A stretch of DNA of 64,000 nt from Annona cherimola. Taxonomy: Eukaryota; Streptophyta; Magnoliopsida; Magnoliales; Annonaceae. The stretch lies in the NCBI GenBank assembly GCA_030490835.1, contig CM059971.1, positions 57,708,012-57,772,011 of the forward strand. The letters are read 5' to 3'. The notes under the pieces are model-generated. The model saw only the letters and a list, made by a program, of their open reading frames with translations. It searched no databases and was not told the origin of the DNA. Of this stretch, positions 22,376-32,749 are shown in pieces. Each line of letters opens with the position of its first letter. The stretch's first letter is position 1. The position numbers and the translations under genes are program-made.

Positions 22376-22710
22376 CAAGCCCTCTTGGGTCCAAAACCCT
22401 CCAAAAAGCCCAAGGTGGCTCAAAACTCTCCAAAAAGCCCAAGATGGCTCAAAACTCTCCAAAAAGCCCAAGATGACTCAAAAACTCTCCGAAAAGCCCA
22501 AGATGGCTCAAGACCCTCCAAAAAGCCCAAGATGGCTCAAAAAAGCCCGATATGGCCCAAAACCCTCCAAAAAGCCCAAGATAGCTCAAAACTCTCCAAA
22601 AAGCCCAAGATGGCTCAAAAACTCTCCAAAAAGCCCAATGTGGCCCAAAATCTCCGAAAAACCCAAGATGGCCCAAACTCTTTTCAACAAGCCCAGTTGG
22701 GCCCAAACCT
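22376..22710. repeat. 29-bp tandem repeat, about 11 copies
   Basis: Unit close to GCCCAAGATGGCTCAAAACT plus CTCCAAAAA. The left arm has only about four degenerate units (16940-17080), so the array expanded after the arms duplicated. Open frames across it arise from the repeat and are not genes. Confidence 0.85.
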
Positions 22711-22998
22711 TTTTAATTGGTCAAAAATGACCCAAACATACTTTTTAAATTCGGTTGAATCCATTTCTTAGTAAAACCACCCAATTGTTCAAACCAGAGG
22801 CTGAATGCGGGAGACGCTGGTTTCTTGTACAAGTACAGAAGCTGAAAGCGGGACACGCTGGTCTGCTGTGTAAATCCAGAAGCTAAGAGCGCACTTAGTT
22901 TGCTGTGTAGGGTCACTAGTGTAGCCGACGGGCCCCTCACTAGTTCCCAAACCGAGTCATCGCTGGTCGACGGGCTAAGCGTAAACTCACATTTAAGA

Positions 22999-23120
22999 CA
23001 TGGCGCGTGGCGTCATGTACCTCACATTTAAGTCATGGCGCGTGGTATCATGTACCTCATATTTAAGTCATGGCGCGCGGCGTCATGTACTTCATATTTA
23101 AGATATGGCGCGTGGCGTCA
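22999..23120 (-). promoter_or_regulatory. Four 35-bp TGACG repeats in the right arm
   Basis: CATGGCGCGTGGCGTCA and variants at 22999, 23034, 23069 and 23104, the reverse complement of the left-arm set, with one more copy. A degenerate fifth follows at about 23137. Confidence 0.5.
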
Positions 23121-23512
23121 TATACCTCATATTCGAGTCACGGCGCGGGGCGAAGTGTACTCATTTATCTTTATATTTTTGTTAGACACGATTTTTCGTG
23201 CACTTGTAAAGACGTAGAAGGATCTTCTACGCACTTCATTATTATTAAGTATTTTTTTATGGACCAATGTATTCAGCTCTTTTAATCAAGGATTTTCTCG
23301 TTAGAGATGTAAAATCAGAATGTGGAACACAATGCAAAATATTTCTGTGATGTACTTTTCGGACTCGGTTAAAGAATTGGATGCTTTAAAATTTTGTTGG
23401 GAAATTAATTAAGCATTTATTCTCAAAGCCGCAGGGAAACAATTTTACATTCAACCAAAAACCAAATAGAATGAAATGAATTATATTTTATTTTTCTCAC
23501 GAGGCCGGAACA

Positions 23513-26500
23513 ATGCCCGCGGGACATATATATAATTTTAGAAAACAAAATATTCATTTTCGGATGCCCGCGGGACATCTATATATTTTTAGAAAATAAA
23601 ATATTCATTTTTGGATGCCCGCGGGACACACATATATTTTTAGAAAACAAAATATTCATCTTTGGATGCCCGCGGGACATCTATATATTTTTAGAAAATA
23701 AAATATTCATTATTGGATGCACGCGGGACATCTATATATTTTGATAAAACAAAATATATTTTTTGGATTCCCGCGAGACATATATAGTTTTAGAAAACAA
23801 AATATTCATTTTTGGATGCCCGCGTGACATCAATATAATTTTAGAAAATAAAATATTAATTTTTGGATACCCGCGGGACATCTATATAATTTTATAAAAT
23901 AAAATATTCATTTTTGGATGCCCGCGGGACATGTATATAATTTTAGAAAATAAAATATTCATTTTTGGATGCCCGCGTGACATGTATATAATTTTAGAAA
24001 ACATAATATTCATTTTTGGATGCCCGCGGGTCATCTATATAATTTTAGAAAACAAAATATTCATTTTTGGAAGCCCGCGGGACATCTATATATTTTTAGA
24101 AAACAAAATATTCATTTTTTGGATGCCCGCGGGAAACATATATAATTTTAGAAAATAAAATATTAATTTTTGGATGCCCGCGGGACACATATATATTTTT
24201 AGAAAACAAAATATTCATCTTTGGATGTCCATGGGACATCTATATATTTTTAGAAAATAAAATATTCATTTTTGGATGCCCACGGGACATATATATAATT
24301 TTAGAAAATAAAATATTCATTTTTGGATGCCCGCGGGACATCTATATATTTTTAGAAAATAAAATATTCATTTTTGGATACCCGCGGGACACATATAATT
24401 TTAGAAAACAAAATATTAGTTTTTGGATGCCCGCGGGACATCAATATAATTTTAGAAACAAAATATTCATTTTTGTATGTCTGCGGGACATCTATATATT
24501 TTTAGAAAATAAAATATTCATTTTTGGATGCCCGCGGACACATATATAATTTTAGAAAATAAAATATTAATTTTTGGATGCCCGCGGGACATCTTTATAT
24601 TTTTAGAAAAGAAAATATTCATTTTTTGAATGCCCGCGGGACATCTATATATTTTCAGAAAAGAAAATATTCATTTTTGGATGCCCGCGGGACATCTATA
24701 TATTTTTAGAAAATAAAATATTAATTTTTTTTTTGCCCGCTGGACACATATATAATTTTAGAAAACAAAATATTAATTTTTGAATGCTCGCAGGACACAT
24801 ATATATTTTTAGAAAATAAAATATTCATCTTTGGATGCCTGCGGAACATCTATATGTTTTTAGAAAATAAAATATTCATTTTTACAAGCCCGCGAGACAT
24901 CTATATACTTTTAGAAAACAAAATATTCATTTTTTGGATGCCCGCGGGACATCTATATAATTTTAGAAAACAAAATATTAATTTTTGGATACCCGCGGGA
25001 CATATTTATAATTTTAGAAAACAAAATATTAATTTTTGGATGCCCGCGGGACATGTATATAATTTTAGAAAACATAATATTCATTTTTGGATGCCTGTGG
25101 GTCATCTGTATAATTTTAGAAAATAAAATATTTATTTTTGGATGCCCGCGGGACATCTATATATTTTTAGAAACCAAAATATTCATTTTTTGGATGCTCG
25201 CGGGACACGTATATAATTTTAGAAAATAAAATATTAATTTTTGGATGCCCGCGGGACATATATTTTTAGAAAACAAAATATTCATCTTTGGATGCCCGCG
25301 GGACATCTATATATTTTTAGAAAATAAAATATTCATTTTTTGATGCCCGCGGGACACATATATAATTTTAGAAAATAAAATATTAATTTTTGGATGCACG
25401 CGGGACATCTATATATTTTTGGAAAACAAAATATTCATTTTTGTATGCCCGCGGGACACATATATATTTTTAGAAAATAAAATATTAATATTTGGATGCC
25501 CGCGGGACATTTATATATTTTTAAAAAATAAAATATTCATTTTTTGGATGTCCGCGGGACATCTATATATTTTAGAAAATAAAATATTAATTTTTGGATG
25601 CCCGCGGGACATCTATATATTTTTAGAAAATAAAATATTCATTTTTTGGATGCCCGCGGGACACATATATAATTTTAGAAAATAAAATATTAATTTTTGG
25701 ATGCTCGCGGACACATATATATTTTTAGAAAACAAAATATTCATCTTTGGATGCCTGCGGGACATTTATATATTTTAAGAAAATAAAATATTCATTTTTG
25801 GATGCCTGCGGGACATATATATTTTTAGAAAATAAAATATTCATTTTTTGGATGACCGCGGGACATCTATATAATTATAGAAAACAAAATATTAATTTTG
25901 GATGCCCGCGGGACGTCTATATAATTTTAGAAAATAAAATATTAATTTTTGGATGCCCGCGGGACATGTATATAATTTTAGAAAACATAATATTCATTTT
26001 TGGATGCCCCCGGGTCATCTATATAATTTTAGAAAATAAAATATTCATTTTTGGATGCCCGCGGGTTATCTATATAATTTTAGAAAATAAAATATTCATC
26101 TTTGGATGCCCGCGGGACATTTATATATTTTTAGAAAATAAAATATTCATTTTTGGATGCCCGCGGGACATATATATTTTTAGAAAATAAAATATTCATT
26201 TTTTGGATGCCTGCGGGACATATATATAATTTTAGAAAACAAAATATTAATTTTGTATGCCCGCGGGACACATATATAATTTTAGAAAATAAAATATTAA
26301 TTTTTGGATGCCCGCGGGACATCTATATATTTTTAGAAAATAAAATATTCATTTTTGGATGCCTGCGGGACATATATATATTTTTGAAAATAAAATATTA
26401 ATTTTTGTATGCCCGCGGGACATATATATAATTTTAGAAAATAAAATATTCATTTTTAGATGCTCGCGGGACATCTATATATTTTTAGAAAATAAAATAT

Positions 26501-28150
26501 TCATTTTTGGATGCCCGCGGGACATCTATATATTTTTAGAAAATAAAATATTCATTTTTGGATGCCCGCGGGACATCTATATATTTTTAAAAAATAAAAT
26601 ATTCATTTTTGGTTGCCCGCGGGACACATATATATTTTTAGAAAATAAAATATAAATATTTGGATGCCCGCGGGACATTTATATATTTTTAGAAAATAAA
26701 ATATTCATTTTTGGATGCCCGCGGGACATATATATTTTTAGAAAACAAAATATTCATTTTTTGGATGCCTGCGGGACATCTATATAATTTTAGAAAATAA
26801 AATATTAATTTCGGATGCCCGCGGGACACATATATAATTTTAGAAAACAAAATATTAATTTTTGGATGCCCGCGGGACATCTATATATTTTTAGAAAATA
26901 AAATATTCATTTTTGGATGCCTGCGGGACATTTATATATTTTAGAAAATAAAATATTAATTTTTGTATGCCCGCGGGACATATATATAATTTTAGAAAAT
27001 AAAATATTCATTTTTAGATGCGCGCGGGACATCTATATATTTTTAGAAAATAAAATATTAATTTTTGGATGCCCGCGGGACACATATATAATTTTAGAAA
27101 ATAAAATATTAATTTTTGGATGCCCGCGGGACATCTTTATATTTTTAGAAAACAAAATATTCATTTTTGTATGCCCGCGGGACATCTATATATTTTTAAA
27201 AAATAAAATATTCATTTTTGGTTGCCCGCGGGACACATATATATTTTTAGAAAATAAAATATAAATATTTGGATGCCCGCTGGACATCTATATATTTTTA
27301 GAAAACAAAATATTCATTTTTTGGATGTCCGCGGGACATCTATATATTTTTAGAACATAAAATATTAATTTTTGGATGCCCGCGGGACATCTATATATTT
27401 TTAGAAAACAAAATATTCATTTTTTGGATGCCCGCGGGACACATATATAATTTTAGAAAATAAAATATTAATTTTTGAATGCCCGCGGGACACATATATT
27501 TTTTAGAAAACAAAATATTCATCTTTGGATACCCGCGGGACATTTATATATTTTTAGAAAATAAAATATTCATTTTTGGATGCCCGCGGGACATATATAT
27601 TTTTAGAAAACGATATATTCATTTTTTGGATGCCTGCGGGACATCTATATAATTTTAGAAAACAAAATATTAAGTTTGGATGCCCGCGGGACATCTATAT
27701 AATTTTAGAAAATAAAATATTAATTTTTGGATGCCCGCGGGACATGTATATAATTTTAGGAAACATAATATTCATTTTTGAATGCCCGCGGGTCATCTAT
27801 ATAATTTTAGAAAATAAAATATTCATTTTTGATGCCCGCGGGTCATCTATATAATTTTAGAAAATAAAATATTCATTTTTGGATGCCCGCGGAACATATA
27901 TATAATTTTAGAAAATAAAATATTCATTTTTGGATGCCCGCGGGGCTCGTATATATTTTTAGGAAACAAAATATTCATTTTTTATGCCTGCGGGGCACAT
28001 ATATATTTTTTAAAAAAATAAAATATTCATTTTTTTATGCCCGTGGGGCTCATATATATTTTTAGAAAATAAAATATTCATTTTTTTATGCCCTCAGGAC
28101 ATCTATATAATTTTAGAAAATAAAATATTTATTTTTTGAAGGCCTTTTAA
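23513..28150 (+). repeat. 51-bp minisatellite, about 88-90 copies, CCCGCGGG core
   Basis: 4.6 kb of head-to-tail units of 51-53 bp. Each has GGATGCCCGCGGGACATCTA, then TATATTTTTAGAAAATAAAA and TATTCATTTTT. The core CCCGCGGG is a perfect palindrome and contains a SacII site. Variants GGACATCTA, GGACACATA and GGACATGTA recur. The unit is 17 codons long, so open frames span several units by chance. The same units occur in both foldback arms. Confidence 0.97.
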
Positions 28151-28317
28151 TATATATATGTGTATTTTAAAAAATAAAATATTTATTTTTGAAGGCTTTT
28201 TACTATATATGTATAATATGTATATTTTTGGAGGCTTTATATATATATATATTATTTCAGGATCCTCGGGTCACTCTTTTTCTTTTTTTTTTCTTTTTTT
28301 TTTTTAATAAGGAAACT
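28150..28317. other. Degenerate end of the minisatellite
   Basis: Units decay into TA-rich sequence with GAAGGCCTTTT and GGAGGCTTTA remnants, then a T-rich run (28275-28305). Confidence 0.6.
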
Positions 28318-29525
28318 TATCCCGGGATCCCGGGCCATTCTATGGTACGCCCTTGAGATCCCGGGACCCGGGCCCTTTTTATGTATATATTGTTATATAC
28401 ATATATGTATTTATAAAAATACATAGTTTTATATATAGATATGTATATGTATGTATTATACGGCGGCCTGTGAGATCCCGGGACCCCGACTGTGTTATAT
28501 ATATATATATTATATATTTTTATCATAAAAATTAATAGCTTCATATATATACACAGCATTTGATGGCGGTGTCTTCACAAGTGCCCATTTTCGCTCACTC
28601 TCCCACTCTTCATCTTAGATTTATGTCATCATCCTGCGAAAATGAGATAGTGCATCTCCATCCGCATCGGTCAGGCCGGTATTCACTATTCAGGTCGGCA
28701 ATGCCTGCTGGGAGCTTTACTACCTCGAGCATGGCATTCAGCCCGATGGACAGATGCCAAGCGATAAGACGGTGGGCGGAGGCGACGACGCCTTCAACGC
28801 CTTCTTCAGCTAATGTATGTATATATATATATAAATTATACGGCTGCCCGTGAAATCCATCGACCCCGGACCCTCATATATATATTATTATTATATATAT
28901 ATATTTTATCGTAGAAATATGTAACTATTTATATATGTGTATATATATATATTATACGGCGGCCAGGACTCCATGTCCTTATATATATATTGTTATATAT
29001 ATATATTTTTTATCGTAGAAATACATAACTATTTATATATATGTATATATATATATATATTATACGGTGGCCCGTGAAATCCCGGGACCCCGGGCCCTTA
29101 TATATATATTATTGTAGAAATACGTAACTATTTATATATGTATATATATATATATATATTATATGGCGGCCCGTGAAATCCCGGGACCCCGGCCCTTATA
29201 TATATATTTTATCGTAGAAATACGTAACTATTTATATATGTATATATATATATATATTATACGGCGGCCCGTGAAATCCCGGGACCCCGGGCCCTTATAT
29301 ATATATATTTTATCGTAGAAATACGTAACTATTTATATATGTATATATATATATATATATATTATACGGCGGCCCGTGAAATCCCGGGACCCCGGGCCCT
29401 TATATATATTGTTATATATATATTTTATCGTAAAAATACATAACTATTTATATATGTGTATATATATATATATTATACGGCGGCCTGTGAAATCCCGGGA
29501 CCCCGGGCCCTTATATATATGTCGT
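28318..29525 (+). repeat. CCCGGG-rich ~100-120-bp tandem repeat
   Basis: The unit contains TTATACGGCGGCCCGTGAAA, TCCCGGGACCCCGGGCCCTT, a TA run and TATCGTAGAAATACGTAACT. About nine copies, with the alpha-tubulin fragment inserted at about 28560-28815. More copies lie at 29965-30400. Confidence 0.9.
28642..28810 (+). pseudogene. Captured 5' coding fragment of alpha-tubulin
   Basis: The codons match the alpha-tubulin N-terminus: M-R-stop-[11 protein letters not shown], then after a 7-bp insertion (28686-28692) [39 protein letters not shown]. The third codon is TAG instead of the usual GAG, so it is nonsense at residue 3, and the insertion breaks the frame. The match stops at 28810, where TA repeats resume. 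It encodes about 56 of some 450 residues. The 80 bases upstream may be tubulin leader. Confidence 0.92.
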
Positions 29526-29574
29526 TATTATTATTTTTTTGGTAAAATAATAATAATAATATATATATATATGT

Positions 29575-29960
29575 ATATTTTTTTAAGGAGAAAATATATA
29601 TACTTAACCCGTGTGTCAATTCAACCCGCCAGTCGAGGAGTGTCCACGTTGGGAAAAGTATATTATATATATATATATATATTTTTGAAAATAATGTATA
29701 TATGTATATATATATTTTTATATACATATTTTTTTATGAGAAAAATACTTAACCCGCGTGTCAATTCAACCCGCCAATCGGGGAGTATCCACGTTGGGAA
29801 AAATATATATATATTTTTTGAAAATAATGTATATATGTATATATATATTTATATATAGAAAATACACATATATATATTTATTTTATTTTTAAAGGGAAAA
29901 AATACTTAACCCGTGCGTCAATTCAACCCGCCAATCGGGGAGTATCCACGTTGGGAAAAG
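29575..29960 (-). repeat. ~145-bp repeat, inverted, 3 copies
   Basis: ACTTAACCCGTGTGTCAATT, CAACCCGCCA and GTATCCACGTTGGGAAAA are the reverse complement of the units at 20403-21545. Confidence 0.88.
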
Positions 29961-29964
29961 TATA

Positions 29965-30400
29965 TTATATATATTATCGTAGAAATACGTAACTATTTAT
30001 ATATGTATATATATATATATATTATACGGCGGCCCGTGAAATCCTGGGACCCCGGGCCCTTATATATATATTTTATCGTAGAAATACGTAAGTATTTATA
30101 TATGTGTATATATATATTATACGGCGGCCTGTGAAATCCCGGGACCCCGGGCCCTTATATATATATTGTTATATATATATATATTTTTTATCGTAGAAAT
30201 ACGTAACTATTTATATATGTATATATATATATATATTATACGGCGGCCCGTGAAATCCCGGGACCCCGGGCCCTTATATATATATTGTTATATATATATA
30301 TTTTATCGTAGAAATACATAACTATTTATATATGTGTATATATATATATATTATACGGAGGCCCGTGAAATCCCGGGACCCCGGGCCCTTATATATATGT
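29965..30400 (+). repeat. CCCGGG-rich tandem repeat, second block
   Basis: Four more units of the repeat at 28318-29525, placed between two blocks of the 145-bp repeat. Confidence 0.88.
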
Positions 30401-30429
30401 CGTTATTATTATTTTTTTGGTAAAATAAT

Positions 30430-30840
30430 AATAATATATATATGTATATGTATATTTTTTTAAGGAGGAAATATATATACTTAACCCGTGTGTCAATTCA
30501 ACCCATCAGTCGAGGAGTATCCACGTTGGGAAAAGTATATTATATATATATATATTTGAAAATAATGTATATATATATATATTTTTTTATATACATATTT
30601 TTTTTTATGAGAAAAATACTTAACCCGCGTGTCAATTCAACCCGCCAATCGGGGAGTATCCACGGTAGGAAAAGTATATATATATATTTTTTGAAAATAA
30701 TGTATATATGTATATATATTTTTATATATAGAAAATACACATATATATATATTTATTTTATTTTTAAAGGGAAAAAATACTTAACCCGTGTGTCAATTCA
30801 ACCCGCCAATTGGGGAGTATCCACGTTGGGAAAAGTTTTT
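30430..30840 (-). repeat. ~145-bp repeat, inverted, 3 more copies
   Basis: Same unit in minus orientation at about 30480, 30618 and 30781. Each has CAATTCAACCC and GAGTATCCACG. Confidence 0.88.
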
Positions 30841-31024
30841 TTTTTAAATAATAATATATATGTGTATATATATATACATTAATAAGAAAGAAACTTTTTT
30901 TTTTACCTAAAAGAAAGAAGAAAAAAAATATCAGGAGAACTCACGTTCTCTTTTCTTTTAGCGTGGGAGAGCTCTCGTCCCGGTTGCCTTGGAGTTTTTT
31001 TTTTTTTTTGTGAAGCCAAGCTGG

Positions 31025-31220
31025 TATTTATAGGACTTTGGCTGGCTTGGTGCGGGTTCCGCGGCTGAAAAATGTTATTGCTGAAGTCTGAACTGTATCC
31101 ACGCGGAACTGTCTCTCCGCGGAACTGTCTCTCCGCGGAATCGATGGCTTGGGCGTCAACCTTTCCTGCCCTCATAGAGCTAGCGAGGAACTTTTGCTGT
31201 GTGGTCGTTCTCGCGGAACC
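31025..31220 (-). promoter_or_regulatory. TATA module with TTCCGCGGAA boxes (right, inverted copy)
   Basis: TATAAATA on the minus strand at 31032-31025 is preceded (minus direction) by TTCCGCGG-type boxes between 31049 and 31218. The transcript side holds a poly-A run, GAGAGCTCTCCC (30976-30965) and GTTTCTTTCTTAT, as in the left copy. It points toward the 145-bp repeats and faces the left module. Confidence 0.6.
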
Positions 31221-31294
31221 TAATTGGCGTGAGTGCAGCGGCAAAAGTTGGCAGCTGGCTTCCTGATGCTTTTCTTACGCCACCACCTGCAACT

Positions 31295-31348
31295 TTCCAT
31301 ATCCTTGTCATAGTTTTCTGCCCACCATCTTTGAGCTTGCCTTTTACT
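31295..31348 (-). pseudogene. Captured BREVIS RADIX-like domain fragment
   Basis: KRQAQRWWAENYDKDMES on the minus strand resembles the BRX-domain end (W/R-QAQRWWAENYDKVMELY). It sits in an open frame (31480-31220) whose other residues are not recognised. Too short to function; capture is inferred from the GC-rich context. Confidence 0.55.
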
Positions 31349-31349
31349 A

Positions 31350-32000
31350 CTACGTCCAGCATGGACCACCTCATGCTCCCTGTCTTCTTTATCCAGAGAA
31401 TTTGATCTCGTAGGCCGTTGCCGCCTTGGCCTCCACTGATTCTTGGATGTCTGAGGTGAAAGACTCATTTTAGCTGGCACACTTTTGGTGAATCCCTGTC
31501 AAATCTCTTAGAAATTGGCGTCACAGAGGATCACGATCTCCCTCTTTAGCCATCATCTGACCCGGCATCGTCAGGATGCTTGTCTGAGCTGCTTCCTTTC
31601 GATGTGTACATTGACTGAGTATCATTTGCCATTTTCAGTCGCTTGCCTTGCTCTTCCGAGTTGGCTTCGAAAAAAGGAAACTAAAAAAGCTTACGGCGAA
31701 TCCTCGAGCGAAAACCAGGATGGGATGTTTTGAATCTCTCAGCACATATCAACTCAATCCCAGTGGCGTGTTGGTTTTTTCCTTTTTCTTTGTTGCTTCT
31801 GTGGCCCAGGCATGGAAGATGCAAAGACTCAGGATGTCAGGAGCAACCAAAATGCGGTTGTAGCCACGTCCATGCGACGCGCTTCCCCGCATGGTGTTTT
31901 CTATAATGATCTGCTTCAACTCAGAGCGTGTTGTGGCCCGAAACATCGCATACACATATATCTTTAATTTTCATGCTCGTTTGGAGGACCTAGGACGGGT
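31350..32000. other. GC-rich block, probable further captured gene pieces
   Basis: Base composition is like the captured mosaic at 17.6-20.1 kb and unlike the flanks. No open frame on either strand could be assigned to a family. Confidence 0.4.
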
Positions 32001-32082
32001 TAGATTTATCTATCCTCGGACCGCAATTTATCTTCTTATCTTCTTGCTTGGGAACTTCTTTTACTTTTGTTGTTCTTCTTCT

Positions 32083-32120
<38 letters not shown>

Positions 32121-32749
32121 CGTTCATTATTTTTTTCTCTTTTTTTTTTAAACCTTTGGCTGTCTGTGATTTCATAATAATGATATTTTTTTAGCTGTTT
32201 GAAGATTTTTTCTTTTTCTTTTCACTTTTCACTTTTTTTTTTACACGTGAAAAATATCTTTCTTTGTTGTGCTAAAAATTAACTTATAAAACATATTAAT
32301 ATTTGTTATCTTCGTTGTTTTAGCAGTTTGTTGAAAATATCACCTCAATAAAATATTGACAAACAAAATACTAATAATTATATTTTCTCCAAATCCTAAA
32401 AAAAACTTATTCCTGGCACATTATCTTAACCTGTTTGGTTTGAACCACACCATTTTTTCCCATATCAGATTTTCTTTTCTCATTCAACAAAAATCCTAAT
32501 GAAAACGTAGATTCGTAGCTCGGTCGGTTCCAAAGGAGAAACCGATAGGATATATGAGCTTGCAATCAGGATCATCCAGATGTCTCTTCGGGAAAAAAAA
32601 AAAGAAAAAAAAGAAAGAGGATCACGCCTCTACAGTTCTTTTATATTGCCGGTGACTCTCTTTTTTAGTCATCAATTTTCTTGTTGTTGTAATTTTTCTC
32701 TTTTTTGAATCATTCTTTTTTTAAAATAAATAAATAAATAAATAAAATC
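32001..32749. other. T-rich junction zone of the composite
   Basis: TA microsatellite and T runs (32084-32160), then AT-rich sequence. Somewhere here the composite ends and LTR-like A1 resumes. No clear boundary was found. Confidence 0.4.

Larger units (their letters stand above)
16200..23512. mobile_element. Foldback-like element with long inverted arms and captured gene fragments
   Basis: Starts TGTTCCGGCCTCGTGA and ends TCACGAGGCCGGAACA, exact inverted termini. The arms (16200 to about 17530 and about 21590-23512) match in opposite orientation over all their length. The loop (17540-21580) holds a GC-rich mosaic of host-gene fragments, a TATA module and eight 145-bp repeats. There is no transposase or reverse transcriptase frame. 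No target duplication is visible: left flank GTACTTAT, right flank ATGCCCGC. The right end runs straight into the 51-bp array. It resembles foldback elements or gene-capturing MULEs but cannot be assigned. Confidence 0.7.
21590..23512 (-). repeat. Right inverted arm
   Basis: Same blocks as the left arm in reverse: 51-bp units (21590-21830), a block near 21890-21950 matching 17160-17215, an expanded 29-bp repeat (22376-22710), the CCGACGGGCCCCTCACTAGT block, TGACG repeats (22999-23120) and CCGGAACA. It is longer than the left arm mainly because of the 29-bp expansion and an insertion-like segment near 21970-22330. Confidence 0.85.

Noticed and set aside
22367..22771. 134-residue frame with repeated KKPKMAQNSP
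   Set aside because: It is a translation of the 29-bp tandem repeat in the right arm.
25747..27264. Open frames of up to 147 residues with NKIFIFGCPRDIYI repeats
   Set aside because: The satellite unit is 51 bp, 17 codons, so frames stay open through many units. The peptide is a translation of the satellite.
23513..28150. CRISPR-like array: regular short palindromic repeats
   Set aside because: The units join head to tail with no unique spacers, the repeat covers the full 51-bp period, no cas-like genes are near, and the genome is a plant.
29376..30882. Open frames of up to 160 residues rich in Tyr-Ile
   Set aside because: They translate TA microsatellites and the 145-bp and CCCGGG repeats; no protein family and no coding composition.
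16200..32700. Helitron as the source of the gene captures
   Set aside because: Helitrons also capture genes, but long inverted arms are not their feature and no TC start or CTRR end with a hairpin could be placed.
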